Made by a program: the position numbers and the translations under genes. 64,000 bases of DNA from M0103 sp040386155 (lineage in GTDB: Bacteria > Bacteroidota > Bacteroidia > Flavobacteriales_D > Crocinitomicaceae), in NCBI GenBank assembly GCA_040386155.1, contig JAZKFZ010000005.1, forward strand, positions 384,966 to 448,965. Direction: 5' to 3'. This document shows, piece after piece, positions 42,433 through 51,665 of this stretch. Each line of letters begins with the position of its first letter. The stretch's first letter is position 1. The notes under the pieces were generated by a model. The model saw only the letters and a list, made by a program, of their open reading frames with translations. It ran no database searches and was not told the DNA's origin.

Positions 42433-44144
42433 TTTTTGAGCAAATTATTGACAATAGAACTTGCTTGGGCTTGAAGATTTTCGTGCGTGTTGACATCAAA
42501 TCCGTAACGCCCCATTTCAATTTGTTCAAAAATAGTGCTGATATCGGTAATCGTAGACTGCTCCACTCCATTTTCCCTCAATTGCTCCAATTTTTCTTTC
42601 TTTGACAATAGCGTGTTACCCGCTAAATCCAACTTACTATTCATTGCTTCATGAAGCGCTTTTTCAAGATTTGAATAGTAGCTTGGATAATCCCCTGCAT
42701 GAAATGCAACATCTCCTGCACTTAAATAATCAGCACTTTTAGAACAGCATTTTTGAAAAGCCAACTTTGCCGATTTTTCGGGTGCTGCTGCTAACGATTT
42801 GGTATTAAAAAACAATAGTAGTAAGGCAAGTCCAAGGGGTGTTGAAAGTCCGAACCAATATACAGGATTTCCAATAAAATTGATGGAATTCACAATAATT
42901 TCCTCATTCTGAACTGGCATCATGGTGGTTTCTGCAACTGGGCTTTGATCTTTCGGTACATCAATATTGTGACTAGGTTTGAAGCCCGGATTCTTTTCGA
43001 CGGAAAGTGGCAACTGCTGTGCGCTCACCGTCACATATTTTTCAGCTCGAGGATCAAAATACACATACTTAGTAGCAGGAATTTCGAAATCACCATCTTT
43101 GGTTGCCTGAATGTGAAACTCATAACTCACGCTTCCATTTGATCCAGCTGATGTATACGTGAAATTCTCTTTCACAAGAGCATCACCGTACAATAAAAAT
43201 CCTTTCGGTAATTGAAGCACAGGCTCCATTAAATTTTGAAGATTTCCAGTACCATTAATCGTCACTAACATCGTAAGTACCTCTCCTTGTTTCAATTGTT
43301 TTTTGTCGATTGATTGACTAATTCCAAACGATCCAACCCCACCAGCAAAGTACTGAGGAGCTTTTGGCAGAGGTTTCACATTTACTGTTGCAGAGGTTGA
43401 AGTTAAGGGTACTGTTTCGTACCCATTTCTCAATAACACTTTGTAGGGCTCCACTTTAATATTTCCAGTACCAGTCGGAAAAAATACATTTTTATCATAC
43501 ACAAACGTGTACAATTGTAAACCTTTTACGGTGGTTTTATCCACTAAAATTCGCTGTGTATTGCCAATTTCATGTTTGTCGAGCACTCCAGAAAGATTGT
43601 AGCCAATATAATTTTCTAGATGAGATGGATTAAAATGAGAATAGACACGAGCTGAAATTACAACCGCCTCCCCTTCATAAATGGTCTTTTTCGATGTTTC
43701 AATGACCCCGAAAGCTGGATCTTTTAATTGTCGCTTGGTGATTTCTCCGTTAGTAGCATCATTACTTTCCTGTTCTTTCTTAATAGTAATCTTGACTGTG
43801 TTAGATTGATAGACTTTACTTCCACGTTTTACGTAGGCAGGACCAAAAGTATATTTCCCCTCCTTTGGAAGAACTCCAGTATTTGTGAGATAATAAATAG
43901 TTTGAATTTTCCCAGTGTTATAGTCCATCTCCTGTTCCATTCCACTCATGATGTTGTATCCTTGTACAAAACCATTCGGCAACTCAATATCAAACTCTCC
44001 TTCTACATTCGCTTTAACTGTGATCGTAATCACTTCGCCAGGAAGTGCATTTGGCGGGTCTACCTCCAATACCACTTGTGACTTTTGTGCGAGCACACAA
44101 GAAGCTACCATTGAAAACGCTATCAAAAAATAATTCTTCATCAC
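42429..44144 (-). CDS. batD: BatD: BatD-family multi-domain membrane protein
   Basis: 571 aa: signal peptide MMKNYFLIAFSMVASCVLAQ, tandem immunoglobulin-like domains with the BatD start (KSQVVLEVDPPNALPGEVIT, NGFVQGYNIMSGMEQEMDYN, FGPAYVKRGSKVYQSNTVKI), a membrane helix near residue 430 (PVYWFGLSTPLGLALLLLFF) and a C-terminal cytoplasmic helical domain (KCCSKSADYLSAGDVAFHAG). It is the scaffold of the Bat complex. It overlaps batC by 4 bp upstream and batE by 4 bp downstream, indicating coupled translation. Confidence 0.93.
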   Translation of the reverse strand: MMKNYFLIAFSMVASCVLAQKSQVVLEVDPPNALPGEVITITVKANVEGEFDIELPNGFVQGYNIMSGMEQEMDYNTGKIQTIYYLTNTGVLPKEGKYTFGPAYVKRGSKVYQSNTVKITIKKEQESNDATNGEITKRQLKDPAFGVIETSKKTIYEGEAVVISARVYSHFNPSHLENYIGYNLSGVLDKHEIGNTQRILVDKTTVKGLQLYTFVYDKNVFFPTGTGNIKVEPYKVLLRNGYETVPLTSTSATVNVKPLPKAPQYFAGGVGSFGISQSIDKKQLKQGEVLTMLVTINGTGNLQNLMEPVLQLPKGFLLYGDALVKENFTYTSAGSNGSVSYEFHIQATKDGDFEIPATKYVYFDPRAEKYVTVSAQQLPLSVEKNPGFKPSHNIDVPKDQSPVAETTMMPVQNEEIIVNSINFIGNPVYWFGLSTPLGLALLLLFFNTKSLAAAPEKSAKLAFQKCCSKSADYLSAGDVAFHAGDYPSYYSNLEKALHEAMNSKLDLAGNTLLSKKEKLEQLRENGVEQSTITDISTIFEQIEMGRYGFDVNTHENLQAQASSIVNNLLKK

Positions 44145-44845
44145 CAGTCCTTCCCTGAATTTGTTGAATTTGGCTTGCCTTGATTGCCACCAATTTTTCG
44201 TTTTGTTTCTTGTTCAGCCTTCATTAAATCATCCAACATTCGCTCAACAGCTTTATTGGGAAGATTCTTACTCCCTTGCTTGCCCTCTTTTGGCTGTCCA
44301 GGTTTATTTTGTTGTTGCTGCTGGTTTTGTTGATTCTGTTGGTTTTGTTGTTGTTGCTGATTCTGATTCTGCTGTTGATTTTGTTGTTGATCCTTCTGAT
44401 TTTGTTGTTGTTTCTTTTGCTCTTCTTTTGATTTTCGAATGGCTTCAGATAAATTATAGCGCGTCTTATTGTTCTTTGGATCATTCTTCAGCGCCTGTTT
44501 GTAGGATTCAATAGCACCTTGATAATTTTTTTGTTTCATTTGGGAATTGCCCAAATTATGGTACTTTCTCGCTTTCGAATGTTTTGAACTGGCTGAAGAT
44601 GCACTTTGACGGTATACATCTTCCGCATTCTTATACTTGTTGGATTTGTAAGCTGATTGCGCTAATTCATCGGATAAATCAACTTCTTTGGGAGCTCCCT
44701 TTTGTGCTTTTTGATAAAATTCATACGCTTTCTCATAAGAATTAGAACGATATGCACTGCGAGCCATCTCGAGTGTATCGCGCCAACCTTCTGCAAATGT
44801 CCATGAAGAAATTGCAGTGAATATGATGAGTGTAATGAATTTCAT
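44141..44845 (-). CDS. batC: BatC: TPR protein with Gln/Asn-rich tract
   Basis: 234 aa with signal peptide MKFITLIIFTAISSWTFAEG, then three TPR units (MARSAYRSNSYEKAYEFYQ, AQSAYKSNKYKNAEDVYRQS, NLGNSQMKQKNYQGAIESYK). A low-complexity stretch of about 50 Gln/Asn residues lies at about 140-195, followed by a conserved helix (LPNKAVERMLDDLMKAEQET) typical of BatC proteins. The Q/N tract is encoded by mixed CAA/CAG-like codons, so it is selected for rather than a simple slippage array. It lies 137 bp after batB, the only sizeable gap within the operon. Confidence 0.9.
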   Translation of the reverse strand: MKFITLIIFTAISSWTFAEGWRDTLEMARSAYRSNSYEKAYEFYQKAQKGAPKEVDLSDELAQSAYKSNKYKNAEDVYRQSASSASSKHSKARKYHNLGNSQMKQKNYQGAIESYKQALKNDPKNNKTRYNLSEAIRKSKEEQKKQQQNQKDQQQNQQQNQNQQQQQNQQNQQNQQQQQNKPGQPKEGKQGSKNLPNKAVERMLDDLMKAEQETKRKIGGNQGKPNSTNSGKDW

Positions 44846-44981
44846 TGTTCTCTATACGAACTACAAATTTCGGACATTGATTTAATAGTGAAGGTTAAAT
44901 TCTGTTAATAATCAATGTTTCAGCGACGCTACAAGAATGAAAGGTTTGAATACTCGACCTAGCGAGAAGCGCTAAGAGGTT

Positions 44982-46124
44982 TTATTCGCTTCTTCGAAGT
45001 GGTCTTTTGGTAATAAAAAGATAAAATCCCCAACAAATCAATCCTGCGAAAAGCGGGAATTGATAACGAGATTCCTTCATGTCGAACTCCAAATCTCGAA
45101 TCCTACTTCTTTTTAGATGACTTAATTCTGCAAGTAATTGTCTTAAATCTGGAAATTCTGAACTACTTACAATTGAAGAACCATTGCCTTTCGAAGCGAT
45201 TTCTTTAATCAAAGTTGGATTCACTTTTGACGTTACAGAACTTCCTGAGGCGGTTTTCTTGTAGCCCAATTCAGGTCGATTTGGATTGACAGGCACCGGT
45301 CCGCCTTCTTCAGTTCCAATTCCTAATACACTTAATTCTATTTTTGCATCTTTGAGCGATTTCAGCGCCGCATCCGGACTTGTTTCGTGATTTTCTCCAT
45401 CCGTTACCAAAATTATTGCTTTGGAGGTTTTTTCTTCCGAAAACATATTCTTTGCCACTTCGATGGCCTCTGCAATGTTGGTTCCTTGAGAAGATATCAT
45501 ATCACTTGAAATATCGCTCAAAAACATTTTTGCTGCGTAGTAGTCACTTGTTAATGGCAATTGAACAAAGGCATTGCCAGCAAAAAGTGTCAAACCAATT
45601 TTTTCTCCATGTAAATTATTGAGTAGTTCTCCAAGCGCTCGTTTTGAGATATCCAAGCGCGACAATTCTGGAGAAATATCTTTGGTATTCATCGAATTTG
45701 AAATATCAAGGGCAATCACCAACTCCATACTTTCAATCGTTCCTGCTACTTTTTTTGTGCCAAAAACGGGCTGTGCCAGAGCAAATACAAGTAGCACAAA
45801 GGTGTTTCTAAAGAAGAAAAAACGAAGAAAGCTGTGAAAAGAATTGACAGGCGAAAAAATTAACGCGGCTAAATTTGGACTTGTTTTATTGACGATTGCA
45901 TTCGTAGCATACAAATTGTAGAAATATACCAGCATGATTGGAATCAACAAAGCATGCAAATACAAGGCCCCTCGATTGGCAAAACTGAGCGGTTGACCTG
46001 AGCCATCATTTAGGAATCCCAGTAAAAACAATAACACAGCAGTGAGCACCCAGAAAATAAATTCATAGATTAACACTGCAGTAAGAATACGCGCAAGTTG
46101 ATATTTGTAGTAGGTTTTACTCAT
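44982..46124 (-). CDS. batB: BatB: von Willebrand factor A domain membrane protein
   Basis: 380 aa. N-terminal helices at about 15-40, 55-75 and 100-120, then a VWA domain with MIDAS motif ALDISNSMNT (DxSxS), TLFAGNAFVQLPLTSDY, SSQGTNIAEAIEVA and IILVTDGENHE. A C-terminal helix follows (FPLFAGLICWGFYLFI). VWA domains bind partner proteins through a metal ion. It overlaps batA by 8 bp. Unusual for the operon is the pair of extra N-terminal hydrophobic segments before the usual two helices. Confidence 0.93.
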   Translation of the reverse strand: MSKTYYKYQLARILTAVLIYEFIFWVLTAVLLFLLGFLNDGSGQPLSFANRGALYLHALLIPIMLVYFYNLYATNAIVNKTSPNLAALIFSPVNSFHSFLRFFFFRNTFVLLVFALAQPVFGTKKVAGTIESMELVIALDISNSMNTKDISPELSRLDISKRALGELLNNLHGEKIGLTLFAGNAFVQLPLTSDYYAAKMFLSDISSDMISSQGTNIAEAIEVAKNMFSEEKTSKAIILVTDGENHETSPDAALKSLKDAKIELSVLGIGTEEGGPVPVNPNRPELGYKKTASGSSVTSKVNPTLIKEIASKGNGSSIVSSSEFPDLRQLLAELSHLKRSRIRDLEFDMKESRYQFPLFAGLICWGFYLFITKRPLRRSE

Positions 46125-47148
46125 TCCATTTAAAAAATACGCGTTCTACAAAACCTGAAAGTACAAGCAGTAAAATTGACCAGTTGAGGAAGCCACTTGG
46201 ATTGGCAGGTGGCTCAGATTTATAGTGCTTGTCGATCATTCTTCGTGTTTCCAACTTATCAATTTCCTTGTAGATCGATGCCAGACTTGCTTCGTCTGTT
46301 GCTCGAAAATACTGTCCATCTGTTAATGTTGCAATCTTTGTGAGGGTCATCTCATCGATTTCCACATCCATATTTTCATACCGCACCCCGAAAGGTGTCA
46401 TAACAGGTGTTGGTGCTTGTCCATTTGATCCCACTCCAATCGTGTACACTCTGCATTTTTTTGATTTTGCTAATTCCGCAGCAGTGAGGGGATCAATGTC
46501 TCCCACATTATTACTTCCATCCGTCAATAAAATGATGACTTTAGAAGGTAAACTATCATTTCTAAGTCGTGTTACTGCAGTACCCAATCCAGTCCCAATG
46601 GCGGTACCTGGCTCGATATTTTCGCCTCCTATTCGATCAATTTGTTGCTTAAGAATTGGATAATCTAAGGTGGCGGGACAAGCCGTAAAGGCTTCACCAG
46701 CAAATGCAACTAATCCTATTCGGTCACCTTTTCTTCCGTCGACAAACTCCTTGGCTACTTTCTTCGCTACTTCCAATCGGTTTGGAGCAAAATCAGTCGC
46801 CAACATCGACATAGAGACATCGATAGTTAAAATTATATCAATTCCATTTTTGTAATTCTCTTGAGAATTGTCCATGTCTGACCAATGAAAAGGCTTTGCC
46901 ATGGCAAGAATCAAAAAAGTGAACACTGTTGCATTAGTGAGAATAAGGCCAGAGCGCAACCATGTTACCCAACGCGCACCAATCGACTTTTGCACTTGAA
47001 CATTCTCAACAAACTTTACCTGTCCGGAACCTCTTCGTTCCTTTCTAAAGGCAAGAAAAAGATAAATAGGCAGTAAAAGCAACAAGAGCAGCCAGAATGG
47101 TTCCAGATACTCGTACTCAAAAACTCTGATGTTCCAACTATTCAACAT
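46117..47148 (-). CDS. batA: BatA: von Willebrand factor A domain membrane protein
   Basis: 343 aa. It begins with the BatA signature YEYLEPFWLLLLLLLPIYLF and a second helix (LRSGLILTNATVFTFLILAM). The VWA domain has intact MIDAS residues in LTIDVSMSMLATDFAPNRLE, GLVAFAGEAFTACPATLDYP, GTAIGTGLGTAVTRL and IILLTDGSNNVGDIDP. A C-terminal helix follows (PSGFLNWSILLLVLSGFV). It pairs with BatB in known Bat systems. It overlaps the upstream membrane-protein gene by 11 bp. Confidence 0.94.
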   Translation of the reverse strand: MLNSWNIRVFEYEYLEPFWLLLLLLLPIYLFLAFRKERRGSGQVKFVENVQVQKSIGARWVTWLRSGLILTNATVFTFLILAMAKPFHWSDMDNSQENYKNGIDIILTIDVSMSMLATDFAPNRLEVAKKVAKEFVDGRKGDRIGLVAFAGEAFTACPATLDYPILKQQIDRIGGENIEPGTAIGTGLGTAVTRLRNDSLPSKVIILLTDGSNNVGDIDPLTAAELAKSKKCRVYTIGVGSNGQAPTPVMTPFGVRYENMDVEIDEMTLTKIATLTDGQYFRATDEASLASIYKEIDKLETRRMIDKHYKSEPPANPSGFLNWSILLLVLSGFVERVFFKWNE

Positions 47149-48091
47149 TTTCGTATTCTAAAGGACTTGTTTCTGTAATTATCATTCGCACCTTTTGCGA
47201 TATTTTCAATATTTCTATTTCTTCGGGTTGCGATTTAGCAAACTTCACCAGGTCGGACTGCATTAAAACTATTTCGATTGATTCGATGGTTTCTGGATGT
47301 AAGCCCACACGTTGCAACAACAATTTTGTCTCGATCGTAGTTTTCTCCAACAAATTCAATTCGTAGCGAGAAGATAAATAAGACCTTAGTATGAAAGACA
47401 GTTCAATATAATGCTCTTTCAACTTTCCCTTCTCCCATAATTTTTCTGCTTCCAGCATATCAATAGCCATCAATATCCTTGCTTTTAACGATAGTACTTT
47501 CGGCGGATTTTTATCGACCTTACTCACCTTTTTCCATCGCCAATAAATAAGTAAAATGACGATAAAAATTAACAACAACCAATAATAGTCAAGCAAAAAC
47601 AATATAATTGGGTTTCCAGCGGGAGGCAATTCTGCAAAATGCTCATCGATATCGTAAATGTCTTGTCCTTCTTTTTTGCTCACTAACACTACTTTCAAAG
47701 TAGCCGTTGGCAATGTCATGGTGGAATCGTTTAGAAAAAAAGTGCCCGTTTCAATTTCATAGACACCTTCATTCCAACCCGTAATTTCGTAGTTTCCTTC
47801 CCAGATTTTTTGCTTACCCTTCATGAAAATCGTGTCCGAAAAAGAATTCACCACCTCAATATCTTCTGAGGATTCAGTGGTGAGCACTTGACTATTATCT
47901 TTTTTTCGCGCAGGAACGATAGACGTAAATGGAGTGTATTTATAACTCGCATCTGAAGGCAACTCCACTATGATTTTCAATTTAGCAGGAACACCAACTT
48001 GAATTTTTTGGGGTTGTACTGTGGATGTTGATTTTTGCGCAAAACTCAAAAAAGTAACTAGTAGAAAGCAATATGTGAGGAGATTTCTCAT
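47138..48091 (-). CDS. Bat-operon membrane protein of unknown function (DUF4381-like)
   Basis: 317 aa: signal peptide MRNLLTYCFLLVTFLSFAQ, a beta-rich periplasmic domain to about residue 160 (YKYTPFTSIVPARKK, GNYEITGWNEGVYEIETGTF), one membrane helix (LLDYYWLLLIFIVILLIYW) and a cytoplasmic helical domain (ARILMAIDMLEAEKLWEKGK, YIELSFILRSYLSSRY). The pattern resembles the small DUF4381/BatD-like proteins found in MoxR-VWA operons. It overlaps DUF58 by 4 bp and batA by 11 bp, so it is an integral member of the unit. Confidence 0.85.
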   Translation of the reverse strand: MRNLLTYCFLLVTFLSFAQKSTSTVQPQKIQVGVPAKLKIIVELPSDASYKYTPFTSIVPARKKDNSQVLTTESSEDIEVVNSFSDTIFMKGKQKIWEGNYEITGWNEGVYEIETGTFFLNDSTMTLPTATLKVVLVSKKEGQDIYDIDEHFAELPPAGNPIILFLLDYYWLLLIFIVILLIYWRWKKVSKVDKNPPKVLSLKARILMAIDMLEAEKLWEKGKLKEHYIELSFILRSYLSSRYELNLLEKTTIETKLLLQRVGLHPETIESIEIVLMQSDLVKFAKSQPEEIEILKISQKVRMIITETSPLEYENVE

Positions 48092-48957
48092 GCTCTACTT
48101 TTAAATAAGCGCACTAAAGGAGGAATAAAATCTTCATCAGTAGAAATTGTTACAAAGTCAATACCTGATTTTCGCATGTCTAATTTCAGTAATTGTTCTC
48201 TTTCTTCACGATGTTTTTTTAAACTATTTTTAGCTAAATCGGAAGAAGAATTGATCCAGGTAGTTTCCTTTGTTTCTGCATTAAAAAGCTGAATAATTCC
48301 CATAGCAGGAAGGTCATACTCGGCAGCATCACTTACTTTTAAGGCAATAGTGTCATGGCGTTTTCGTGTAATTCGAAGGCTGTCCATAAAATCTCCATCA
48401 TCAATAAAATCACTAATCACAAAAGAAATCGTTCGTTGTTTTTGGGTGTTTCTTAGGAATTTCAAGCCTTCACTTAAATGGGTTGTCGCTGCTTTGGGTT
48501 GAAACTCAATCAACTGACGAAGAATGGTCAATGCATGTTGGCGACCTTTTTCAGGAGCTATGTATTTTTCAACATGATCTGAAATAAAAATAGCACCTAC
48601 TTTATCGTTATTTTGAATTGCTGAAAAGGCCAATACAGCACACAATTCAATGGCCAAATCCTTTTTTGATTTTACGGTAGTTCCATATTCCGAAGAGCCA
48701 GAAATATCAACGACTAACATCACTGTTAACTCTCGTTCTTCTTCAAATATTTTGACGTGAGGAGAATTGTATCGAGCAGTTACATTCCAGTCGATTGTTC
48801 GAACCTCATCGCCATATTGATAGTTGCGTACTTCACTAAAAGCCATTCCACGCCCTTTAAATGCCGAATGGTATTCACCAGAAAAAATATGCTTGGTTAA
48901 TCCTTTGGTTCGAATTTCCAGGCGTTTAATTTTTTTCAAAAGTTCGTTGACTTCCAT
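48088..48957 (-). CDS. DUF58 domain protein of the MoxR-Bat operon
   Basis: About 289 residues. The start MEVNELLKKIKRLEIRTKGL is the usual family start; an ATG 12 bp upstream adds MSLH only. The DUF58 core reads HSAFKGRGMAFSEVRNYQYG, VRTIDWNVTARYNSPHVKIF and EEERELTVMLVVDISGSSEYG, followed by a VWA-like fold with SFVISDFIDDGDF. DUF58 proteins are cytoplasmic or membrane-peripheral partners of MoxR ATPases. It lies 16 bp after moxR and overlaps the next gene by 4 bp. Confidence 0.92.
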   Translation of the reverse strand: MEVNELLKKIKRLEIRTKGLTKHIFSGEYHSAFKGRGMAFSEVRNYQYGDEVRTIDWNVTARYNSPHVKIFEEERELTVMLVVDISGSSEYGTTVKSKKDLAIELCAVLAFSAIQNNDKVGAIFISDHVEKYIAPEKGRQHALTILRQLIEFQPKAATTHLSEGLKFLRNTQKQRTISFVISDFIDDGDFMDSLRITRKRHDTIALKVSDAAEYDLPAMGIIQLFNAETKETTWINSSSDLAKNSLKKHREEREQLLKLDMRKSGIDFVTISTDEDFIPPLVRLFKSRA

Positions 48958-48973
48958 GTGCAAAGACACTTAA

Positions 48974-49996
48974 TTAAGGCACTTCTACCTTACTGATAAT
49001 TTTGGTAACGATATCCTTCGCTGTCATGCTCTCAGCCTCTGCTTCGTAGGTTAATCCCAATCGATGCTGCATCACATCAATTGCCACGGCACGAATATCT
49101 TCTGGAATCACAAATGCTCTTCCTTGCAAAAATGCATACGCTTTTGAGGTCAGTGCCAAATTGATACTTGCACGGGGAGAACATCCAAAACCAATCATTG
49201 GCTCAAGGAAACCAAGTCCAAACGCTGCTGGATTGCGTGTAGCAAACACTAAATCAACAATGTATTGTTCAATTTTTTCGTCCAAATAGACTTCACGCAC
49301 CATCTTTCGATAGCGAACGATATCATCCGCACTCAACACTTTTTGTGGTTTCGCCAATCCTCCTGAACGAACATTGGAACGAATAATCTGTTTTTCTTCT
49401 TCTTTTGTAGGATAGCCCAAGACCACTTTCAACATAAAACGATCTACTTGTGCTTCTGGCAATGGATAAGTTCCTTCCTGTTCCACTGGATTCTGAGTTG
49501 CAAGCACTAAAAATGGCGATGGCAATTTGTAGGACTCATCACCAATAGTCACTTGACGCTCTTGCATAGCTTCCAACAAGGCACTTTGCACTTTCGCAGG
49601 TGCACGATTGATCTCATCTGCTAATACGAAATTAGCGAAAATGGGTCCTTTCTTAACATTGAACGATTCTGATTTTTGACTATAAATGAGTGTTCCTGTG
49701 ACATCCGCTGGAAGTAAATCAGGTGTGAACTGTATTCGACTAAAGTCGACAGCAATCGTTTCTGACAAGGTTTTAATGGCAAGCGTTTTAGCCAATCCCG
49801 GCACTCCTTCAAGTAGCACATGACCATCGGCAAGCAGGGCAATCAACAAGCGCTCCACCATGTATTCTTGTCCAACAATCACCTTCGCAACTTCTTGTCG
49901 AAGTAGTTGAATTGTGTTTTTCTCAAGTTGAATTTTTTCGCTTAGTAGGCGCAATGCCTCAGCGGGACTCAAAGATTCATTCGTATTTTCAGTCAT
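48974..49996 (-). CDS. MoxR-family AAA+ ATPase
   Basis: 340 aa. Walker A is LLEGVPGLAKTLAIKTL, followed by RIQFTPDLLPADVTGTLIYS, Walker B FVLADEINRAPAKVQSALLE, then MQERQVTIGDESYKLPSPFL, sensor 1 VLATQNPVEQEGTYPLPEAQ and arginine finger DRFMLKV. MoxR ATPases act as chaperones for VWA-domain proteins; here the clients are likely BatA and BatB. It is the first gene of the operon; the 185-bp gap upstream separates it from the divergent zinc-ribbon gene. Confidence 0.95.
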   Translation of the reverse strand: MTENTNESLSPAEALRLLSEKIQLEKNTIQLLRQEVAKVIVGQEYMVERLLIALLADGHVLLEGVPGLAKTLAIKTLSETIAVDFSRIQFTPDLLPADVTGTLIYSQKSESFNVKKGPIFANFVLADEINRAPAKVQSALLEAMQERQVTIGDESYKLPSPFLVLATQNPVEQEGTYPLPEAQVDRFMLKVVLGYPTKEEEKQIIRSNVRSGGLAKPQKVLSADDIVRYRKMVREVYLDEKIEQYIVDLVFATRNPAAFGLGFLEPMIGFGCSPRASINLALTSKAYAFLQGRAFVIPEDIRAVAIDVMQHRLGLTYEAEAESMTAKDIVTKIISKVEVP

Positions 49997-50181
49997 ACAA
50001 TCAATTAGTTGAACTTACAAAGATGAAGAACACCCTTCAAATGTGCTGTTAAAAGATGTTAAGGTTGAAACGAGGCTATGTTTTACCTTCAAAAGCGACA
50101 GGTTCTGGTAATTTACTATTAAAATAGTAGAATTGGAAATAATATAAAAACGAATAGTAAATTAGCACTGTAGAAATAGAG

Positions 50182-50553
50182 ATGGTAATGGAAAAGGAAC
50201 GAAAATGTTTAGAGTGTGGGCATAAGTTGCAAGGAAGAAAAGATCAAAAGTTCTGCTCTGATTATTGCCGCAATACGTTCAATAACCGCTTGCATGAAGA
50301 TGCGAACAATTACGTGCGGCGCATCAACAACATCCTAAGGAAAAACCGACGCATTTTAGAAACCCTAAATCCTGATGGAAAAATCACTGTTGATGCCATT
50401 CGTTTGGCGGAAGAAGGATTTAATTTCCACTACTTCACAAATACTTATCGTACCCAAAAAGGAGCAAAATACATTTTTTGCTACGAGCAGGGCTACCTTA
50501 AACTAGAGAACAATCAATACATGTTAGTGAAAAAACAAGATTATGTGAAATAA
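50182..50553 (+). CDS. Zinc-ribbon protein, DUF2116-like
   Basis: 123 aa with an N-terminal zinc ribbon C-x2-C (CLECGHKLQ) and C-x3-C (FCSDYCRNTFNNR). About 90 residues follow that are helical (YVRRINNILRKNRRILETL) and then beta-strand-rich, with the tail YIFCYEQGYLKLENNQYML. This type is common in Bacteroidota; its function is not known. A second ATG lies two codons downstream. It is a single gene, divergent from the MoxR operon, followed by a GC-rich hairpin. Confidence 0.82.
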   Translation: MVMEKERKCLECGHKLQGRKDQKFCSDYCRNTFNNRLHEDANNYVRRINNILRKNRRILETLNPDGKITVDAIRLAEEGFNFHYFTNTYRTQKGAKYIFCYEQGYLKLENNQYMLVKKQDYVK

Positions 50554-50582
50554 AAAAGCCCATCGAAAATTCAACGGGCTTA
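50552..50582 (+). terminator. Weak hairpin terminator after the zinc-ribbon gene
   Basis: AAGCCC pairs with GGGCTT around a partly paired interior (GAA/TTC). The T-run comes nine bases later, so termination may be inefficient; it lies between convergent genes. Confidence 0.5.
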
Positions 50583-50603
50583 GAGTACTATTTTTTTTTA
50601 ATC

Positions 50604-51122
50604 TTATGCTTGCTGCACGAATTGAAGTTCACCTAACAATTTCACATCATCACTTACCACTATACTTCCAGCTTCTGTAACAGCACTCCAACGAAGATTA
50701 AAATCACTACGTTTGATTTTACCATTAAATGACAGTCCAAATTTAGTTTGTCCGTATGGATCCACTACTACTGCCGATTTCTCTGCTGCTAAGGTGATCG
50801 ATTTTGTTACTTCACGAATTGTTAAATCGCCAGTAATTTTTACCTCGTCGCCATCTACTTCTACTGCAGTACTTTTAAATGTAAGGTTTGGGAACGCCGC
50901 TTGGTTGAAAAAATCGTCTGATTTTAAGTGCGCATCGCGATCAGCAACACCTGTTGAGATTGAATCGATTGCTGCACTGAATTCAAAAGCGCTTGGCGCA
51001 TCAGTACTTTCTGCTGTTCCTGCAAACGTTCCGAAGTTTCCGCTTACATTGCTAATCATCATGTGTCTTACTTTGAAACCAATTTCACTGTGTGAATTGT
51101 CAATTGTCCATTTTGTTGTCAT
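50604..51122 (-). CDS. YceI family protein (cytoplasmic form)
   Basis: 172 aa with the full YceI lipocalin-like fold: WTIDNSHSEIGFKVRHMMIS, VSGNFGTFAGTAESTDA, KSDDFFNQAAFPNLTFKSTA, ITGDLTIREVTKSITLAAE and FGLSFNGKIKRSDFNLRW. YceI proteins bind isoprenoid-type amphiphiles. No signal peptide is present, so this one is cytoplasmic, unlike E. coli YceI. Promoter box TAATTTTG lies 26 bp upstream. Confidence 0.94.
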   Translation of the reverse strand: MTTKWTIDNSHSEIGFKVRHMMISNVSGNFGTFAGTAESTDAPSAFEFSAAIDSISTGVADRDAHLKSDDFFNQAAFPNLTFKSTAVEVDGDEVKITGDLTIREVTKSITLAAEKSAVVVDPYGQTKFGLSFNGKIKRSDFNLRWSAVTEAGSIVVSDDVKLLGELQFVQQA

Positions 51123-51147
51123 ATCTCTTTGAATTAAATTTATACGA

Positions 51148-51155
51148 CAAAATTA
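51148..51155 (-). promoter_or_regulatory. Promoter -7 box TAATTTTG for the yceI-like gene
   Basis: Exact TAnnTTTG match on the minus strand, 26 bp before the ATG. It lies between two genes of the same strand, so the YceI gene has its own promoter. Confidence 0.45.
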
Positions 51156-51200
51156 GGGCAAGCACAAAGCTGCCACATTGATGTATGTTAAGAAAAAAAA

Positions 51201-51659
51201 TTATTCCATTTTGCGCAGTACATCCATTGCATTTCGAATGTGCAATTCTGCTTCAAACAAATTTTCAAAGATATCTTTCACTCGACCTTCTTTATCAATA
51301 ATGTATGTAACACGACCTGGAATTAGCCCAAAGAAGCGAGAAGGTACCCCAAATGATTTTCGGATTAATCCTTTGGGATCTGAAAGAATATGAAAATTAA
51401 GATTGTGTTTGCTAGCGAAATTCTGATGCGAACCATGAGAGTCGGAAGAAATACCGATCACTTCACTTCCTAAAGATACAAAATCTTCATAGGAATCTCT
51501 AAACGAGCAAACTTCTTTGGTACATCCTGCCGTTTCATCTTTTGGATAGAAAAAAAGAACAACATTTTTTGAGTTTTTATAATCTGAAAGTCGAATGGAC
51601 TCCCCGTGTTGATTCATTGCTTCGAAATCCGAACAAAGATCACCTATTTTTATCGCCAT
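51201..51659 (-). CDS. bcp: Thiol peroxidase, Bcp/PrxQ-type peroxiredoxin
   Basis: 152 aa. Peroxidatic Cys46 and resolving Cys51 lie in DETAGCTKEVCSFRDSY, the PrxQ spacing of four residues between the cysteines. VVLFFYPKDETAGCT and VIGISSDSHGSHQNFASKHN are conserved. It reduces hydrogen and organic peroxides using thioredoxin. It starts 6 bp after the upstream pteridine gene ends and is probably cotranscribed with it. Confidence 0.95.
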   Translation of the reverse strand: MAIKIGDLCSDFEAMNQHGESIRLSDYKNSKNVVLFFYPKDETAGCTKEVCSFRDSYEDFVSLGSEVIGISSDSHGSHQNFASKHNLNFHILSDPKGLIRKSFGVPSRFFGLIPGRVTYIIDKEGRVKDIFENLFEAELHIRNAMDVLRKME

Positions 51660-51665
51660 AATTAA

